DNA of 64,000 nt, from NCBI GenBank assembly GCA_040220455.1, contig JAVJUS010000126.1:36681-100680 (forward strand), given 5' to 3'. The notes beneath the pieces were generated by a model that was given only the letters and a program-made list of their open reading frames with translations, did not search any database and was not told where the DNA came from. This document shows positions 39,431 through 48,428 of this stretch, one piece after another (position 1 is the first letter of the stretch; the number at the start of each line of letters is the position of its first letter). The stretch comes from JAVJUS01 sp040220455. Its GTDB lineage: Bacteria > Pseudomonadota > Alphaproteobacteria > DSM-16000 > Inquilinaceae. A program made the position numbers and the translations under genes.

Positions 39431-40759
39431 TTACAGCTTGCCCACGGACTCGAAGGTGAACTGCCAGTCGTCCATCAGGTCGTCGAGCGCCTCCTGCGCC
39501 GTGCCCTGATCGGCGACCACGTAGTCATGGACGCGCTTCTGCATTGCCTGGAGCAGTTCGGCGTAGGTCGGCTCCTGCCAGAAGTCGCGGACGTTGCTCA
39601 TCGCCTCCAGGAAGTCCGCGGCGAAGGGTGCGCTGTCAGGGAAGCCCGGATCCTGGAGCACCGCGTTGTGGCAGGAGTAGCCGCCCAGCGACCACCACTT
39701 CTGCTGGGTCTCCTCCCGCGCGAACCACTTGATGTATTCGAGCGCCAGGTCCTGCTTGTCGGAATAGGACACGACCGAGATGCCCTGACCGCCGAGCACC
39801 GACGCCTCCTGGTTGGCGCGCGGGTTGACGAAGAAGCCCGAGGTATCGCCACCGACCGCCTCGTCCTTGGCAATGCCGGGGAAGAAGGCGAACCAGTTCA
39901 TCTGCATCGCCACCTGGCCGGATTTGTAGGCGTCCAGGTTGGCGACCATGTAGGCGTCGGAGTGACCCGGGGGCGTGCAGCACTCGTAGAGTTCCTTGTA
40001 GAACTCCAGCGCCTCGACCGCTTCCGGCGAGTTGACGAAGCCGTCCATATGATAGGGGTTCTCGGGGTCGTCGTACTCGAAGCCCCACGGATAGAGCGCG
40101 GTGGTCACCCCCATGGTGATGCCTTCCGAGCCGCGCTCGGTGTACATCGCCAGGCCGTAGCGGGTCTGGCCGTCGATCTCCCGCCCGGTGAAGAACTTGG
40201 CGACGTCCATGAGCTGGTCCATCGTCTCGGGCGGTCCGAGCGCGTAACCGTGCTCGGCCTCGAAGGCCTCCTGCAGCTCCGGCCGCTCGAACCAGTCGCG
40301 ACGGTAGACCCAGGCGAGCGCGTCGCCCATCGCCGGCAGGGCCCAGTACTCGGGCTCGCCCTTGGGCCATGTCGAGTAGTTGTAGACAGTGGCCGGCAGG
40401 AAGTCATCCATCGAGATGCCTTCCTGATCGAAGAAGTCGTTGAGCTTGACGTAGTGGCCGTACTCCGCGCCCGAGCCCAGCCACTGGCTGTCGCCGATCA
40501 TCAGGTCGCAGAGATCGCCGCCCGAGTTGAGCTCGTTCAAGAACCGGTCGGCGAAGCTCGTCCAGGGGACGAACTCGAACGTCATCTCGATACCGGTCTC
40601 GGCCGTGAAGTCCTTGGACAGCTCGGCCAGGGCGTTGGCCGGATCCCAGGCCGCCCAGCACAGGGTCAGCTCCTGGTCCTGGGCCTGCGCGCCACTCGCA
40701 AAGGCCGTGCCCGTTGCGGCCACGGCCGCGGCGGCGAGTAACTTTCCCGCTGCTCTCAT
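39431..40759 (-). CDS. Family-1 extracellular solute-binding protein (carbohydrate/polyol type)
   Basis: 442 residues from ATG 40759 (GGGAGGG upstream). Sec signal peptide (AAGKLLAAAAVAATGTAFAS, GAQAQDQ). The mature part has the SBP-family-1 pattern ALAELSKDFTAETGIEMTFE, IGDSQWLGSGAEYGHYVKLN and QVAMQMNWFAFFPGIA. It binds the substrate in the periplasm; likely a sugar, polyol, or short polyol such as glycerol or dihydroxyacetone, given the dha genes downstream in the same operon. First gene of the long minus-strand operon ending at 31187. Confidence 0.9.
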   Translation of the reverse strand: MRAAGKLLAAAAVAATGTAFASGAQAQDQELTLCWAAWDPANALAELSKDFTAETGIEMTFEFVPWTSFADRFLNELNSGGDLCDLMIGDSQWLGSGAEYGHYVKLNDFFDQEGISMDDFLPATVYNYSTWPKGEPEYWALPAMGDALAWVYRRDWFERPELQEAFEAEHGYALGPPETMDQLMDVAKFFTGREIDGQTRYGLAMYTERGSEGITMGVTTALYPWGFEYDDPENPYHMDGFVNSPEAVEALEFYKELYECCTPPGHSDAYMVANLDAYKSGQVAMQMNWFAFFPGIAKDEAVGGDTSGFFVNPRANQEASVLGGQGISVVSYSDKQDLALEYIKWFAREETQQKWWSLGGYSCHNAVLQDPGFPDSAPFAADFLEAMSNVRDFWQEPTYAELLQAMQKRVHDYVVADQGTAQEALDDLMDDWQFTFESVGKL

Positions 40760-40890
40760 CGTTCCCTCCCTCACCCGGCCCGATCGGAGCCGGGACCCCG
40801 CCGGGCGTTTCGCGGGCGGGCCGCCCGGTGACGACGGCCCCGCCTCGGACCCGACGCCGCCGCCGGCGCGAAGACCGGCCGGTCGGGTCG

Positions 40891-40919
40891 AGTTGAGTGA
40901 TCGGGCCACTAAACTAAAC
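40891..40919 (-). promoter_or_regulatory. Putative operator upstream of the ABC/dha operon
   Basis: The plus strand shows AGTTGAGTG (40891-40899) and CACTAAACT (40907-40915), an inverted repeat with one mismatch and a 7-bp spacer. It ends in ACTAAACTAAAC (40908-40919), the exact complement of GTTTAGTTTAGT found before dhaK. A shared regulator for importer and kinase is inferred. Confidence 0.5.
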
Positions 40920-41063
40920 CGGCTGTCAAGAGGTCAGCGAACGGAAAATTCGCATCTCGCATCTGCGAACACAGTTTATTGCGATGCAGCGCCGATGTCG
41001 GGATCGTTCGGAATAGTGCGGTCAAGGAGGCGGAGGCTGAACTGAACCCAATGCACAGCCCCG

Positions 41064-41165
41064 CGATGTCGGGTTTTGCTTCGCTCTTCCCGACCTACCG
41101 ACAGCCTCGCCGGCCGGGGCAACCCGCGGTAGGTCGGCTAGAGGCGAAGCCGAAAGCCGACATCG
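41064..41165. repeat. Long palindromic element (GTAGGTCGG...CCGACATC type)
   Basis: Arms CGATGTCGG/CCGACATCG at the ends, then GCTTCGC/GCGAAGC, then CGACCTACCG/CGGTAGGTCG, enclosing a GC-rich centre. The whole 102 bp could fold into one long hairpin. Its outer part is a well-known style of bacterial intergenic repeat and differs from the two-hairpin family at 797. It sits between the pirin gene stop and the operator region of the ABC operon. Confidence 0.75.
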
Positions 41166-41182
41166 ACTACGCCTCGCCCGCC

Positions 41183-42100
41183 CTACCGGTCCGGCAGGGG
41201 GATGAACTCGGTCTCGTCGGGGACGGGGGCGAAGCGGCCGGCGCGCCAGTCGGCCTTGGCGGCCTCGATCCGGTCCTTGTCGCTGCTGACGAAGTTCCAC
41301 CAGAGATAACGCGGCCCGTCGAGCACGGCGCCGCCCAGCACCAGCAGCCGCGCCCCCTCCGACGCCGCGAGGGTCGCCGGCTCGCCCGGATGGAAGACGA
41401 CCAGGCGCCCGGCCTCGTGCCGGTCGCCGGCGATCTCGACCGCGCCGTCGAGGACATAGACCGCGCGGTCCTCGGTCTCCGCGTCGAGTGGCAGCCGCGC
41501 GCCCGGCGCCAGCGTGGCGTCCACGTAGAGCGTGTCCCAGGCCGTCTCCACGGGGGAGACCGCGCCGGCGAAGCGACCGACGACGACACGCGCCGACGCG
41601 CCGGCGTCCTCGATCGACGGGATCGAGTCCTCGGGATGATGGGCGAAGGCCGGCGTCGTTTCCTCGGCCGATTTCGGCAGGGCAAGCCAGGCTTGCAGGC
41701 CGAACAGGCGGTGGGCGTCCCGGCGCTGGTCGGCCGACGTGCGCTCGGAATGGGCGATGCCGCGCCCCGCGGTCATCAGGTTGACCGCCCCCGGCCGGAT
41801 CGCCTGGACCGTGCCCAGGCTGTCGCGGTGCAGGATCTCCCCCTCGATCAGATAGGTCAGGGTGGCGAGACCGATATGCGGGTGCGGCCGCACGTCGATG
41901 CCGGTGCCGGTCAGGAATTCCGCCGGCCCCATCTGGTCGAAGAAGACGAAGGGGCCGACCGTCCGCCGACTCGCCGCCGGCAAGGCGCGGCGGACCTCGA
42001 AGCCACCGATGTCCCGTGCCCGGGGCACGATCACCGTCTCGATCGGATCGGCCCGCTCGGTGCCCGAGCAGGCGGCGTCCTCGGCCGGCTGCCAGCTCAT
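41183..42100 (-). CDS. Pirin-family protein
   Basis: 305 residues. Bicupin; metal-site His/Glu in the N-terminal cupin: DVRPHPHIGLATLTYLIEGE, LHRDSLGTVQAI, MTAGRGIAHSERTS. The C-terminal cupin (about 185-290) has LFVDA-type strands. Pirins bind iron; some bacterial pirins act as quercetin dioxygenases or redox sensors, and function is rarely known. Stand-alone gene preceded by a palindromic repeat downstream. Confidence 0.92.
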   Translation of the reverse strand: MSWQPAEDAACSGTERADPIETVIVPRARDIGGFEVRRALPAASRRTVGPFVFFDQMGPAEFLTGTGIDVRPHPHIGLATLTYLIEGEILHRDSLGTVQAIRPGAVNLMTAGRGIAHSERTSADQRRDAHRLFGLQAWLALPKSAEETTPAFAHHPEDSIPSIEDAGASARVVVGRFAGAVSPVETAWDTLYVDATLAPGARLPLDAETEDRAVYVLDGAVEIAGDRHEAGRLVVFHPGEPATLAASEGARLLVLGGAVLDGPRYLWWNFVSSDKDRIEAAKADWRAGRFAPVPDETEFIPLPDR

Positions 42101-42234
42101 GATCCGTTCTCCCGACGGGGAAAGCCGCGGTCATCAGCGGCCCATCACTCCCCCTCGACGGTCATAGCATCACCGCCGCGGCGCAACCAGCCGGTGCGGC
42201 GCGGCGCGGCCCGTGTGTCGGACGGATTTCGGGG

Positions 42235-43062
42235 TCAGGACAGCCGGCTGCCCCGAGCGAAGCGCAGGCGCAGGCCCGCCACCGCCGTCTGGCAAAGCCA
42301 GGCCACGATGGCGATGGCGGCGCGCGGATAGAGCAGGAGATAGCGCCGCCACAGGCGCCGCGGCTCGACCGCCAGGCGGAACAGCCACTCCATGCCCAGG
42401 CTCTGGATCCAGCCCGGCGCGCGGGGCACCAGGCCGCAGAGCATGTCGAACGAGCCGCCGACGCCGATGATGACCGCGCCGGGAAGCTGCTCGCGCAGCC
42501 GCAGCGCCAGGGTGTCCTGCTTGGGCACGCCGAGGCCGATGAGCACCACCTGGCATTCCGCCGAACGCAACTCGCCGACGATGCCGGCGAGCTGGGCCGG
42601 GTCGTCGGGGTCGACGCGGCCGGCCTCGACATGGGCGATGCGCTCGCGCGCGCCGGGGACCACGTCCTTGAGCCGGGCCGGATCCCGGCCGCCGATCAGC
42701 CCGACCTTGAGCGCCGGATCGCCGGACAGGAGCGCACGCACCAGATCGACCCCGGTCACCCGGCCGAGCCGGGCATGGGGGCGCATCTTGCCGAGCCAGA
42801 CCAGCGGCATGCCGTCCGCCACGAAGAGGTCGGCGCGCCGCAACAGGGCCGCGTAGCCATCGTCGATCCGGGCCTCGGCGATCATCTGCAGATTGATCGT
42901 CACGACCCACAGCCCGTGGCCCATCCGGGCCCGGGCCGTCAGGGAGCGCGCCGCGTCGCCCAGTCGGCCGTCGAACACGTGGAACCCGCAAATTTCCACG
43001 TCGCCGACCGCCGGCAACACGCCCGCTCCGTCCTCATGGACCATTTTCGATCCGTTGTTCAT
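42235..43062 (-). CDS. WecG/TagA/CpsF-family glycosyltransferase (GT26)
   Basis: 275 residues from ATG 43062; a GTG at 43137 would add 25 residues. The family core is clear: VVTINLQMIAEARIDDGYAA, ADGMPLVWLGKM, VTGVDLVRALL, VGLIGGRDPARLKDV, VVLIGLGVPKQDTLALRLRE, GVGGSFDMLCGLVPRAPGWI, LGMEWLFRLAVEPRRLWRRY. These enzymes add the second sugar to a lipid-linked precursor of a surface polysaccharide. C-terminal basic/hydrophobic helices contact the membrane. It opens the exopolysaccharide cluster, divergent from the flippase gene. Confidence 0.93.
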   Translation of the reverse strand: MNNGSKMVHEDGAGVLPAVGDVEICGFHVFDGRLGDAARSLTARARMGHGLWVVTINLQMIAEARIDDGYAALLRRADLFVADGMPLVWLGKMRPHARLGRVTGVDLVRALLSGDPALKVGLIGGRDPARLKDVVPGARERIAHVEAGRVDPDDPAQLAGIVGELRSAECQVVLIGLGVPKQDTLALRLREQLPGAVIIGVGGSFDMLCGLVPRAPGWIQSLGMEWLFRLAVEPRRLWRRYLLLYPRAAIAIVAWLCQTAVAGLRLRFARGSRLS

Positions 43063-43456
43063 GCCGCCATGACGCCCGTTTTGGGGGAGCAACGAGTCTG
43101 TTTTCGTCAAATGATCGCAAAGAGTCTTTCCGATCACCGGGCAATGATCGCCATTCCCGGATTTGGTTCAATCACTCTACTCGGCTGATCCGGAGCAATT
43201 GCGGGAACTCTTCGGCGAACAAGGGCCGGCCCCTCTATGCCGGATACCTTTTTCGTTCCTCCGGTTCGCGCGCAATGGTATTGCCCCGCAGAGGGCACCG
43301 ACACGGCCGGGGGAGGGACCGCTCTTCCCTTCGCGCAAGGCGGCGCGCCGAAAGATCGGTGGCGCGATCCATGGATCGAGCGAGAGGAGCCGGCCGCGCC
43401 CGCCGCGATGCCAGGCGATCGGCCTACACCTATGCGCCGAGGCGTTCGCCTAGAGC
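43063..43456. other. Gene-free divergent gap in the exopolysaccharide cluster
   Basis: 394 bp between the GT26 gene and the flippase gene. I see no gene of credible composition. The DNA around 43070-43200 is somewhat AT-richer and is the likely site of promoters for both directions. A gagcatgatt string at 43453 resembles one arm of the alphaproteobacterial palindromes. Confidence 0.5.
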
Positions 43457-45097
43457 ATGATTGTGACTCGCGCGCCGGCGGGTCACCTTGGAGACTGCGA
43501 GAGCCGGGCCGCCGCCCGCCCTCCGGCCTTCCCCCTGGCCCGAACCCGGATACCGCCCGTGACAGGACCCACGCCCGACGCGGCCGCGCCCCCCGAGCGC
43601 CCGGAGCCGACGGACCCGACCATCGACACGTCATCCGGCGCCAGGGGCGCCAAGGCCCAGTCGCCGATGGGCGGGCTGGTCTGGTCGATTTTCGGGACCT
43701 GGGGCCAGAAGGTCGTCGTCTTCGTGATGTTCATCGTCCTGGCCAACCTGCTCGACCCGCGGGATTTCGGGCTGGTGGCGCTCGGCGTGGCCATGGTCGG
43801 GATGTCGCAGGCGATCTTCATGTCGAGCTTCGGCGGCGTGATCGTCCAGCGCGCCGATCTGGACGACCGGTATTGCGACACGGTCTTCTGGATGGTCATC
43901 GGCACGGCCGTGCTGATGACGGCCGGGATCTGGATCGCCGCCGGCGTGATGGCGACGGCGGCCGGCGAGGCCGCGATGACCCCGGTGCTCCGGGTGATGG
44001 GCCTGGTCCTCGTCGTCTACGCCATGGGCACGGTGCAGCAGGCCTGGCTGTCCCGGCGCATGGCCTTCCGTTCGGTGGCGATCCGCAACCTGATCTCGGT
44101 CCTGGTCGGCGGCGCGGCGGGCGTCGCGGCGGCGCTCGCCGGTTGGGCGTGGTGGTCGCTCGTCCTGCAGCAGGCGGTCACCGCCGGCGTCGCCACCGTG
44201 ATCCTGTGGGTGGCGAGCGGCTGGCGCCCCCATTTCGCCTTCGATCGCGCCCGCGCCCGCGACAGCCTCGACTTCATCGGCTGGATGGTCGGCTGGGGCC
44301 TTCTCGTCATGGTCGAGCGGTACAGCGACCTCGCCGTCGTGACCCTGCTGCTCGGCGCGACTGCGGCCGGGCTCTACAGCACCGCCCAGCGCATCGCCCA
44401 CCTGCTGGTCGATCTCCTCAGCGGGGCGGTGGGGCAGGTCTTCCTGTCCGTGTTCTCGCGCCTGCAGGAGGACAAGGAGGCGCTCGCCGACTTTTTCTAC
44501 CTGGGCGTCCGGGTGGTCGCGCTGGTCGCCCTGCCCGCCTTCTGCGGCCTGGCGGCCGTCGCCGATCTCGCCATTCTGGTCCTGGTCGGCGAACGCTGGA
44601 TCGAGGCGGCTCCGCTCCTGGCGGCGCTGTCGATCGGCGCCGCGGTCACGACGCTGACCCATCCGAACTTCACGCTGATGACCGGCGCCGGCAAGACGCG
44701 CTGGGTCTTCTTCTGGGCCCTGACCATGGCCGCCTCCAACCTGGCGGCCGTGCTGGTCGCGTCGAGCTTCGGCGCGCTGGCCGTGGCCATCGCGATCGCG
44801 CTGCGCAGCATCCTGCTGATGCCGCTGACGATCTTCAGCGTCGCGCGGCTGATGCCGGTGAGCGCCGGTCGCTACCTCGGGGCCTTGCTGCCCGCCGCCG
44901 TCGCCACGGCGGCCATGGCGGCCACGGTGCTGGCGCTGCGCCCGGCGATTCCGGCCGACCTGGCGCCGTCGATACGCCTGGCCGCCCTCGTCGCGGCAGG
45001 CGGCGCGGTCTACTGCGCGGTGATCCTGGCGGCGTTCCGGCGTTCGACCCTGGACGCGCTCGGCCGGCTGAGGACGCTGAAGCTGGGCCAGGACTGA
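43457..45097 (+). CDS. Wzx-like polysaccharide flippase (MOP superfamily)
   Basis: Up to 546 residues from ATG 43457; GTG 43559 (512 residues) is a good alternative, since the first 35 residues look non-conserved. The membrane part starts at about residue 70 with GLVWSIFGTWGQKVVVFVMF and ends near residue 535, roughly 12-14 hydrophobic segments. LLDPRDFGLVALGVAMVGMS, the loop RARARDSLDFIGWMVGW and YSTAQRIAHLLVDLLSGAVG follow the Wzx/PST pattern. It flips lipid-linked repeat units across the inner membrane. Partners here: GT26 transferase, Wzc-like and Wzy-like proteins. Confidence 0.9.
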   Translation: MIVTRAPAGHLGDCESRAAARPPAFPLARTRIPPVTGPTPDAAAPPERPEPTDPTIDTSSGARGAKAQSPMGGLVWSIFGTWGQKVVVFVMFIVLANLLDPRDFGLVALGVAMVGMSQAIFMSSFGGVIVQRADLDDRYCDTVFWMVIGTAVLMTAGIWIAAGVMATAAGEAAMTPVLRVMGLVLVVYAMGTVQQAWLSRRMAFRSVAIRNLISVLVGGAAGVAAALAGWAWWSLVLQQAVTAGVATVILWVASGWRPHFAFDRARARDSLDFIGWMVGWGLLVMVERYSDLAVVTLLLGATAAGLYSTAQRIAHLLVDLLSGAVGQVFLSVFSRLQEDKEALADFFYLGVRVVALVALPAFCGLAAVADLAILVLVGERWIEAAPLLAALSIGAAVTTLTHPNFTLMTGAGKTRWVFFWALTMAASNLAAVLVASSFGALAVAIAIALRSILLMPLTIFSVARLMPVSAGRYLGALLPAAVATAAMAATVLALRPAIPADLAPSIRLAALVAAGGAVYCAVILAAFRRSTLDALGRLRTLKLGQD

Positions 45098-45119
45098 GGC
45101 CCGTCGGTCCGGCGCCGGG

Positions 45120-47213
45120 TCAGGGCGACACCATCAGCAGGCGGGCGTCGGCAGGCGCCATCGCGGCGATCGTCTCCTGCGCCCCGCGCAGCGCATCGCG
45201 CGAGGTGCGGTGGCGGTCGACGCGCAGCAGCACCGTGTCGACATGAGGCACCGCGGCCGACGTCTCCGCCGCTTCCGTGACCGGCGGCGCGATGACGATG
45301 ACCACGTCGAACATCGAGGCGAAACGGGTCAGCGCGAACTGCAGCGCCCGCGCGGTCGCCGCCGGGTCGGCGTTGCCGGCCCGCTTGCCGGCCGGCAGGA
45401 CATGCAGCGACGTCTTCTTGTCGGTGATCAGGGCGCTCTCCAGCGCGCTCGCCCCGTCGACCACGGCGGCGAGCCCGCCGCGCCCGGCGTCGCCGGTCTC
45501 CCGCGCGATGACGCGGCTGTCCACAAGGGAGATCAGCAGGGTCCGGTGACCCGCCTGGGCGGAGGTCCGCGCCAGAGCCAGCGCCACGTCGGGCGAGCCT
45601 CGCTCGGCCTTGCAGTCCGTGATCATCACCGTGCACGCGCCCTGGCCGTGCCCGGCGCCGCGCAGCAGCCGGCCCAGCAGGCCTTGGAGCGCCTGAGCCC
45701 GGCGCGAGCGCGGTCGTTCGACCACCTCGCGCGCCATGTCCTTGCCCATGCCCAGAAGGCGCCTGGGCCGCTTCAGGCTCGCCACCGTCGGCAGCGAGCC
45801 GATCGCCTGGGCCTGGGACGGCGAGCGGATCGGCCCGCCCAGCACCTCGCGCAGGGTCACCGCCCCGGCGCCGAGCATGCCGGCCAGCATCACGCCGGCG
45901 ATCACGATCAGCTTGCGGTCCGGGAAGCTCGCCTGGGTCGGCACCTCGGCCGGCGACAGGACGCGGGCATTGGGCTGTTCCAGGTTTTCCTGGATGCGCA
46001 GCTCGGTCGACCGGTCGAGCAGGCGCTGGTAGGCGTTGCGCGAGGCGGTCAGCTCGGCGTCGAGGCGCGCCAGCTCGATCTCCTGGCGGCGGGCCATGAT
46101 GGCGCGCTCGCTGAGGTCGGCCAGCTCGCCCTCCAGGCTCTGGACCACGGCCCGGCGCTGCTCTTCCTGGGTGACAAGGCTGTTGGCGACGTTGCTGGTG
46201 GCGACGTTGAGGTCGCCCTGGAGCTCCGCGATCGCCGAGTTGGCGTTCTGCACCGCCGCGTGGCGTTCGCCGTATTCCGCCAGCGCCGTGGCGCGCTGCT
46301 GGCGCAGGGTGGCCACGCCTTCCTGCAGGTTCTGGATGAAAGGCGAGTTGATCACCTCCGGCACGGTGCCGAGCCGGCCGGAGTCGCGTGCACGCTCCAT
46401 CTGCTCGCGCTTGGCGATGGCCTCGTTGAGGTCCGCCCGGGCGACGATCATGCGATCGGTCAGCCGGGTGATCTGCTCCTCGTAGATATTGGCGTTCTCG
46501 CCGCGGACCAGCCCGGTCTCGGTCTGGAAATCGACCATTTCCTGCTGCTTGTCCGCGATCTCGGTGCGCGTCGCCTCGAGCTGGTTCTGGAGCTCCCTCT
46601 GGGCGGTCCGGATGAACTCGAGCTCGCTGGAGAACTGGTTCTCGAGGAAGACCTGGAATGCCGTGTTGACCGCCGCGGCGGCCAGCGTCGGGTCCTCGGC
46701 CTCGAAGCTCGCCGTCACGGCGCTGGAATTGCCCACCGGCTCGACCGTGTAGTGCTGGTAGAAGGCGCCGACCAGCAGCACCATCGGGTCGGTGCCGGTC
46801 TCGTCCTCGGCCAGCATTTCCGCGAATTCGGGATGCGTGGCGAGGTCGAGCGCGCGCACCGCTCCCTCGACCGTGGTGCGCGAGCGCATCGCCTCGACGC
46901 GGGATTCGTAGACGGTCCGGTCGAGCGGCCGGCCGGAATCGAGCGGCCCGCCGCCGAGAACGTCGCTGCCGCCGCCCTCCAGCAGGAGGACTCCGTTGGC
47001 CTGGTATCGGTCGGGCAGGCCGATGGCGTAGTAGGCCGCCAGTCCGCCGATCGCCGCGACCAGCAGGGCCAGGACATAGCGCGCGCGCCAAAGCGCGACG
47101 AACAGCGTCGAGATGTCGATCTCGGGCGCGCTCGACGGTCCGGCGTCGAACGCCGTCTCGCGATAGGCACCGGTGGGGGAGCCGGACAGCCGGCCGGCGG
47201 CTTCATCGGGCAT
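45120..47213 (-). CDS. Wzc/ExoP-like chain-length protein with degenerate kinase domain
   Basis: 697 residues. TM1 at about 42-65 (YVLALLVAAIGGLAAYYAIG), periplasmic Wzz-type part, long coiled coil (about 190-395), PNARVLSPAEVPTQASFPDR and TM2 (IVIAGVMLAGMLGAGAV, about 435), then a cytoplasmic BY-kinase-like domain from about 530. The expected Walker A (GEGKST) is replaced by ITDCKAERGSPDVALALA, and the second Walker region by LLISLVDSRVI lacking DxD. No Tyr-rich tail is present. So ATP binding is doubtful. It should still set chain length in the export complex. Convergent with the flippase gene. Confidence 0.88.
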   Translation of the reverse strand: MPDEAAGRLSGSPTGAYRETAFDAGPSSAPEIDISTLFVALWRARYVLALLVAAIGGLAAYYAIGLPDRYQANGVLLLEGGGSDVLGGGPLDSGRPLDRTVYESRVEAMRSRTTVEGAVRALDLATHPEFAEMLAEDETGTDPMVLLVGAFYQHYTVEPVGNSSAVTASFEAEDPTLAAAAVNTAFQVFLENQFSSELEFIRTAQRELQNQLEATRTEIADKQQEMVDFQTETGLVRGENANIYEEQITRLTDRMIVARADLNEAIAKREQMERARDSGRLGTVPEVINSPFIQNLQEGVATLRQQRATALAEYGERHAAVQNANSAIAELQGDLNVATSNVANSLVTQEEQRRAVVQSLEGELADLSERAIMARRQEIELARLDAELTASRNAYQRLLDRSTELRIQENLEQPNARVLSPAEVPTQASFPDRKLIVIAGVMLAGMLGAGAVTLREVLGGPIRSPSQAQAIGSLPTVASLKRPRRLLGMGKDMAREVVERPRSRRAQALQGLLGRLLRGAGHGQGACTVMITDCKAERGSPDVALALARTSAQAGHRTLLISLVDSRVIARETGDAGRGGLAAVVDGASALESALITDKKTSLHVLPAGKRAGNADPAATARALQFALTRFASMFDVVIVIAPPVTEAAETSAAVPHVDTVLLRVDRHRTSRDALRGAQETIAAMAPADARLLMVSP

Positions 47214-47429
47214 GGGGCGGACTCGGACCTCGGGTGAGGGAAACGGTGTTCAAGTCGTCATCACAATCGGCACCGCCCCGCACACCGGCAAGCGTGCACA
47301 AGGGGGCGTCGAGTCTCATTCGGTACCTGTCGCGTGCGCGCCGTCCGAAGGACGACCGCCGATCGAAAGGCGCGCATGCCCCGGATGGGGGCGCCGGAGG
47401 GACGGCGCCTCCGGGCGGGTGGCCGCGGC

Positions 47430-48428
47430 TCATTCGGCCCCGCTGGTCCGCGCCGGTTCGACCGGCGGCGGGGTAACGGCGGCGCCGTACATCGGCCGGC
47501 GGAAGCGCTCGAGCCAGATCAGCTTGCCCAGACCGCCCCGGGCGCGGATGCCGAACCGCGCCGATCGCCGGGCGTCGACGGGCCGCGCGAGCAGCGCCAG
47601 CGCGCCCCAGAGGCCGAGCTGGATCGCCCCGACCGCCATCCAGCGCAGGATCTCGGCCCGCCGCGGCGGCTCCAGCCGGGCCAGCACCTGGCAGCGGATC
47701 TGGCCGTTGCGCAGGCGCCGGCGGCCGAGATAGGCGACGGTCGCCCGATCGGCCGGCACGGTCTCGTCCACCACGGCGTCGGCGGCCCAGGCGAAGCGCG
47801 CCCCGCCCAGGACCAGGCGCTTGATCAGCAGGGAATCCTCGCCCCCGGTCGTGCCGAGCTCGGGATCGAACGGCACGGGGCGGGCGAAGGCCGGCGCGCG
47901 GCGGAAGAGGGAATTCTGCGTGCCCAGGAAGGCATGGCTCGCCGTCACGTCGGCATCCCGCGCCGCGTCCAGCCGGCGGGAGAAGACCGCCTCGGCCTCG
48001 CGCGGCTCCGCGTCGCCGCCGGGCGCCACGTCGGCGACGACGGGCCCGAAGGCCGCGTCGGCGCCGGTGCGCTCCAGGCAGGCGTCGAGGGCCGCGAGCC
48101 AGCCGGGTCGGGCGCGCTGGTCGTCGTCGAGAAAGGCGATCCGGTCGGCCCGGGCCTCCGCCACGCCCCGGTTGCGGGCCTGGGATATCCCGGGCCGGGG
48201 CTCGTGGACATAGCGCAGGGTCACGCCCTCGGCGCGCGGCGCGGCGGCGACCACCGGCTCGGCTTCCGGCTCGGGCGCGTTGTCGACGACCAGGATCTCG
48301 ACCGGACCGCCGATTCCGGCGGCCCCGGACTCGCAGCTCGCCAGCGCGGCGGCCAGCAGGTCCGGACGGCGGTAGGTGGGTATGACGACGCTGATGCGCG
48401 GCGCCGTCTCGGGCTCGGACACGCTCAC
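47430..48428 (-). CDS. GT2-family glycosyltransferase
   Basis: 332 residues from GTG 48428, which overlaps the aldo/keto reductase stop by four bases. GT-A fold: PRISVVIPTYRRPDLLAAAL, EILVVDNAPEPE, PGISQARNRGVAEA, IAFLDDDQRARPGW (DxD about 115), and TTGGEDSLLIKRLVLGG with the catalytic acidic residue. C-terminal about 230-300 has amphipathic or membrane-attached segments (AVGAIQLGLWGALALLARP). It adds a sugar to the lipid-linked repeat unit in the cytoplasm. Confidence 0.9.
   Translation of the reverse strand: MSVSEPETAPRISVVIPTYRRPDLLAAALASCESGAAGIGGPVEILVVDNAPEPEAEPVVAAAPRAEGVTLRYVHEPRPGISQARNRGVAEARADRIAFLDDDQRARPGWLAALDACLERTGADAAFGPVVADVAPGGDAEPREAEAVFSRRLDAARDADVTASHAFLGTQNSLFRRAPAFARPVPFDPELGTTGGEDSLLIKRLVLGGARFAWAADAVVDETVPADRATVAYLGRRRLRNGQIRCQVLARLEPPRRAEILRWMAVGAIQLGLWGALALLARPVDARRSARFGIRARGGLGKLIWLERFRRPMYGAAVTPPPVEPARTSGAE

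Larger units (their letters stand above)
40760..41182. other. Gene-free gap upstream of the ABC/dha operon
   Basis: 423 bp without a plausible gene. It holds a TTGACA hexamer on the minus strand (40924-40929), the operator-like site at 40908-40919 (listed separately) and the palindromic element at 41064-41165. An AT-richer stretch lies around 40940-40980. Confidence 0.6.

Noticed and set aside
45120..47213. Pseudogene status for the Wzc-like gene
   Set aside because: Only the nucleotide-binding motifs are changed; the frame is intact over 697 codons and all other regions are conserved in form.
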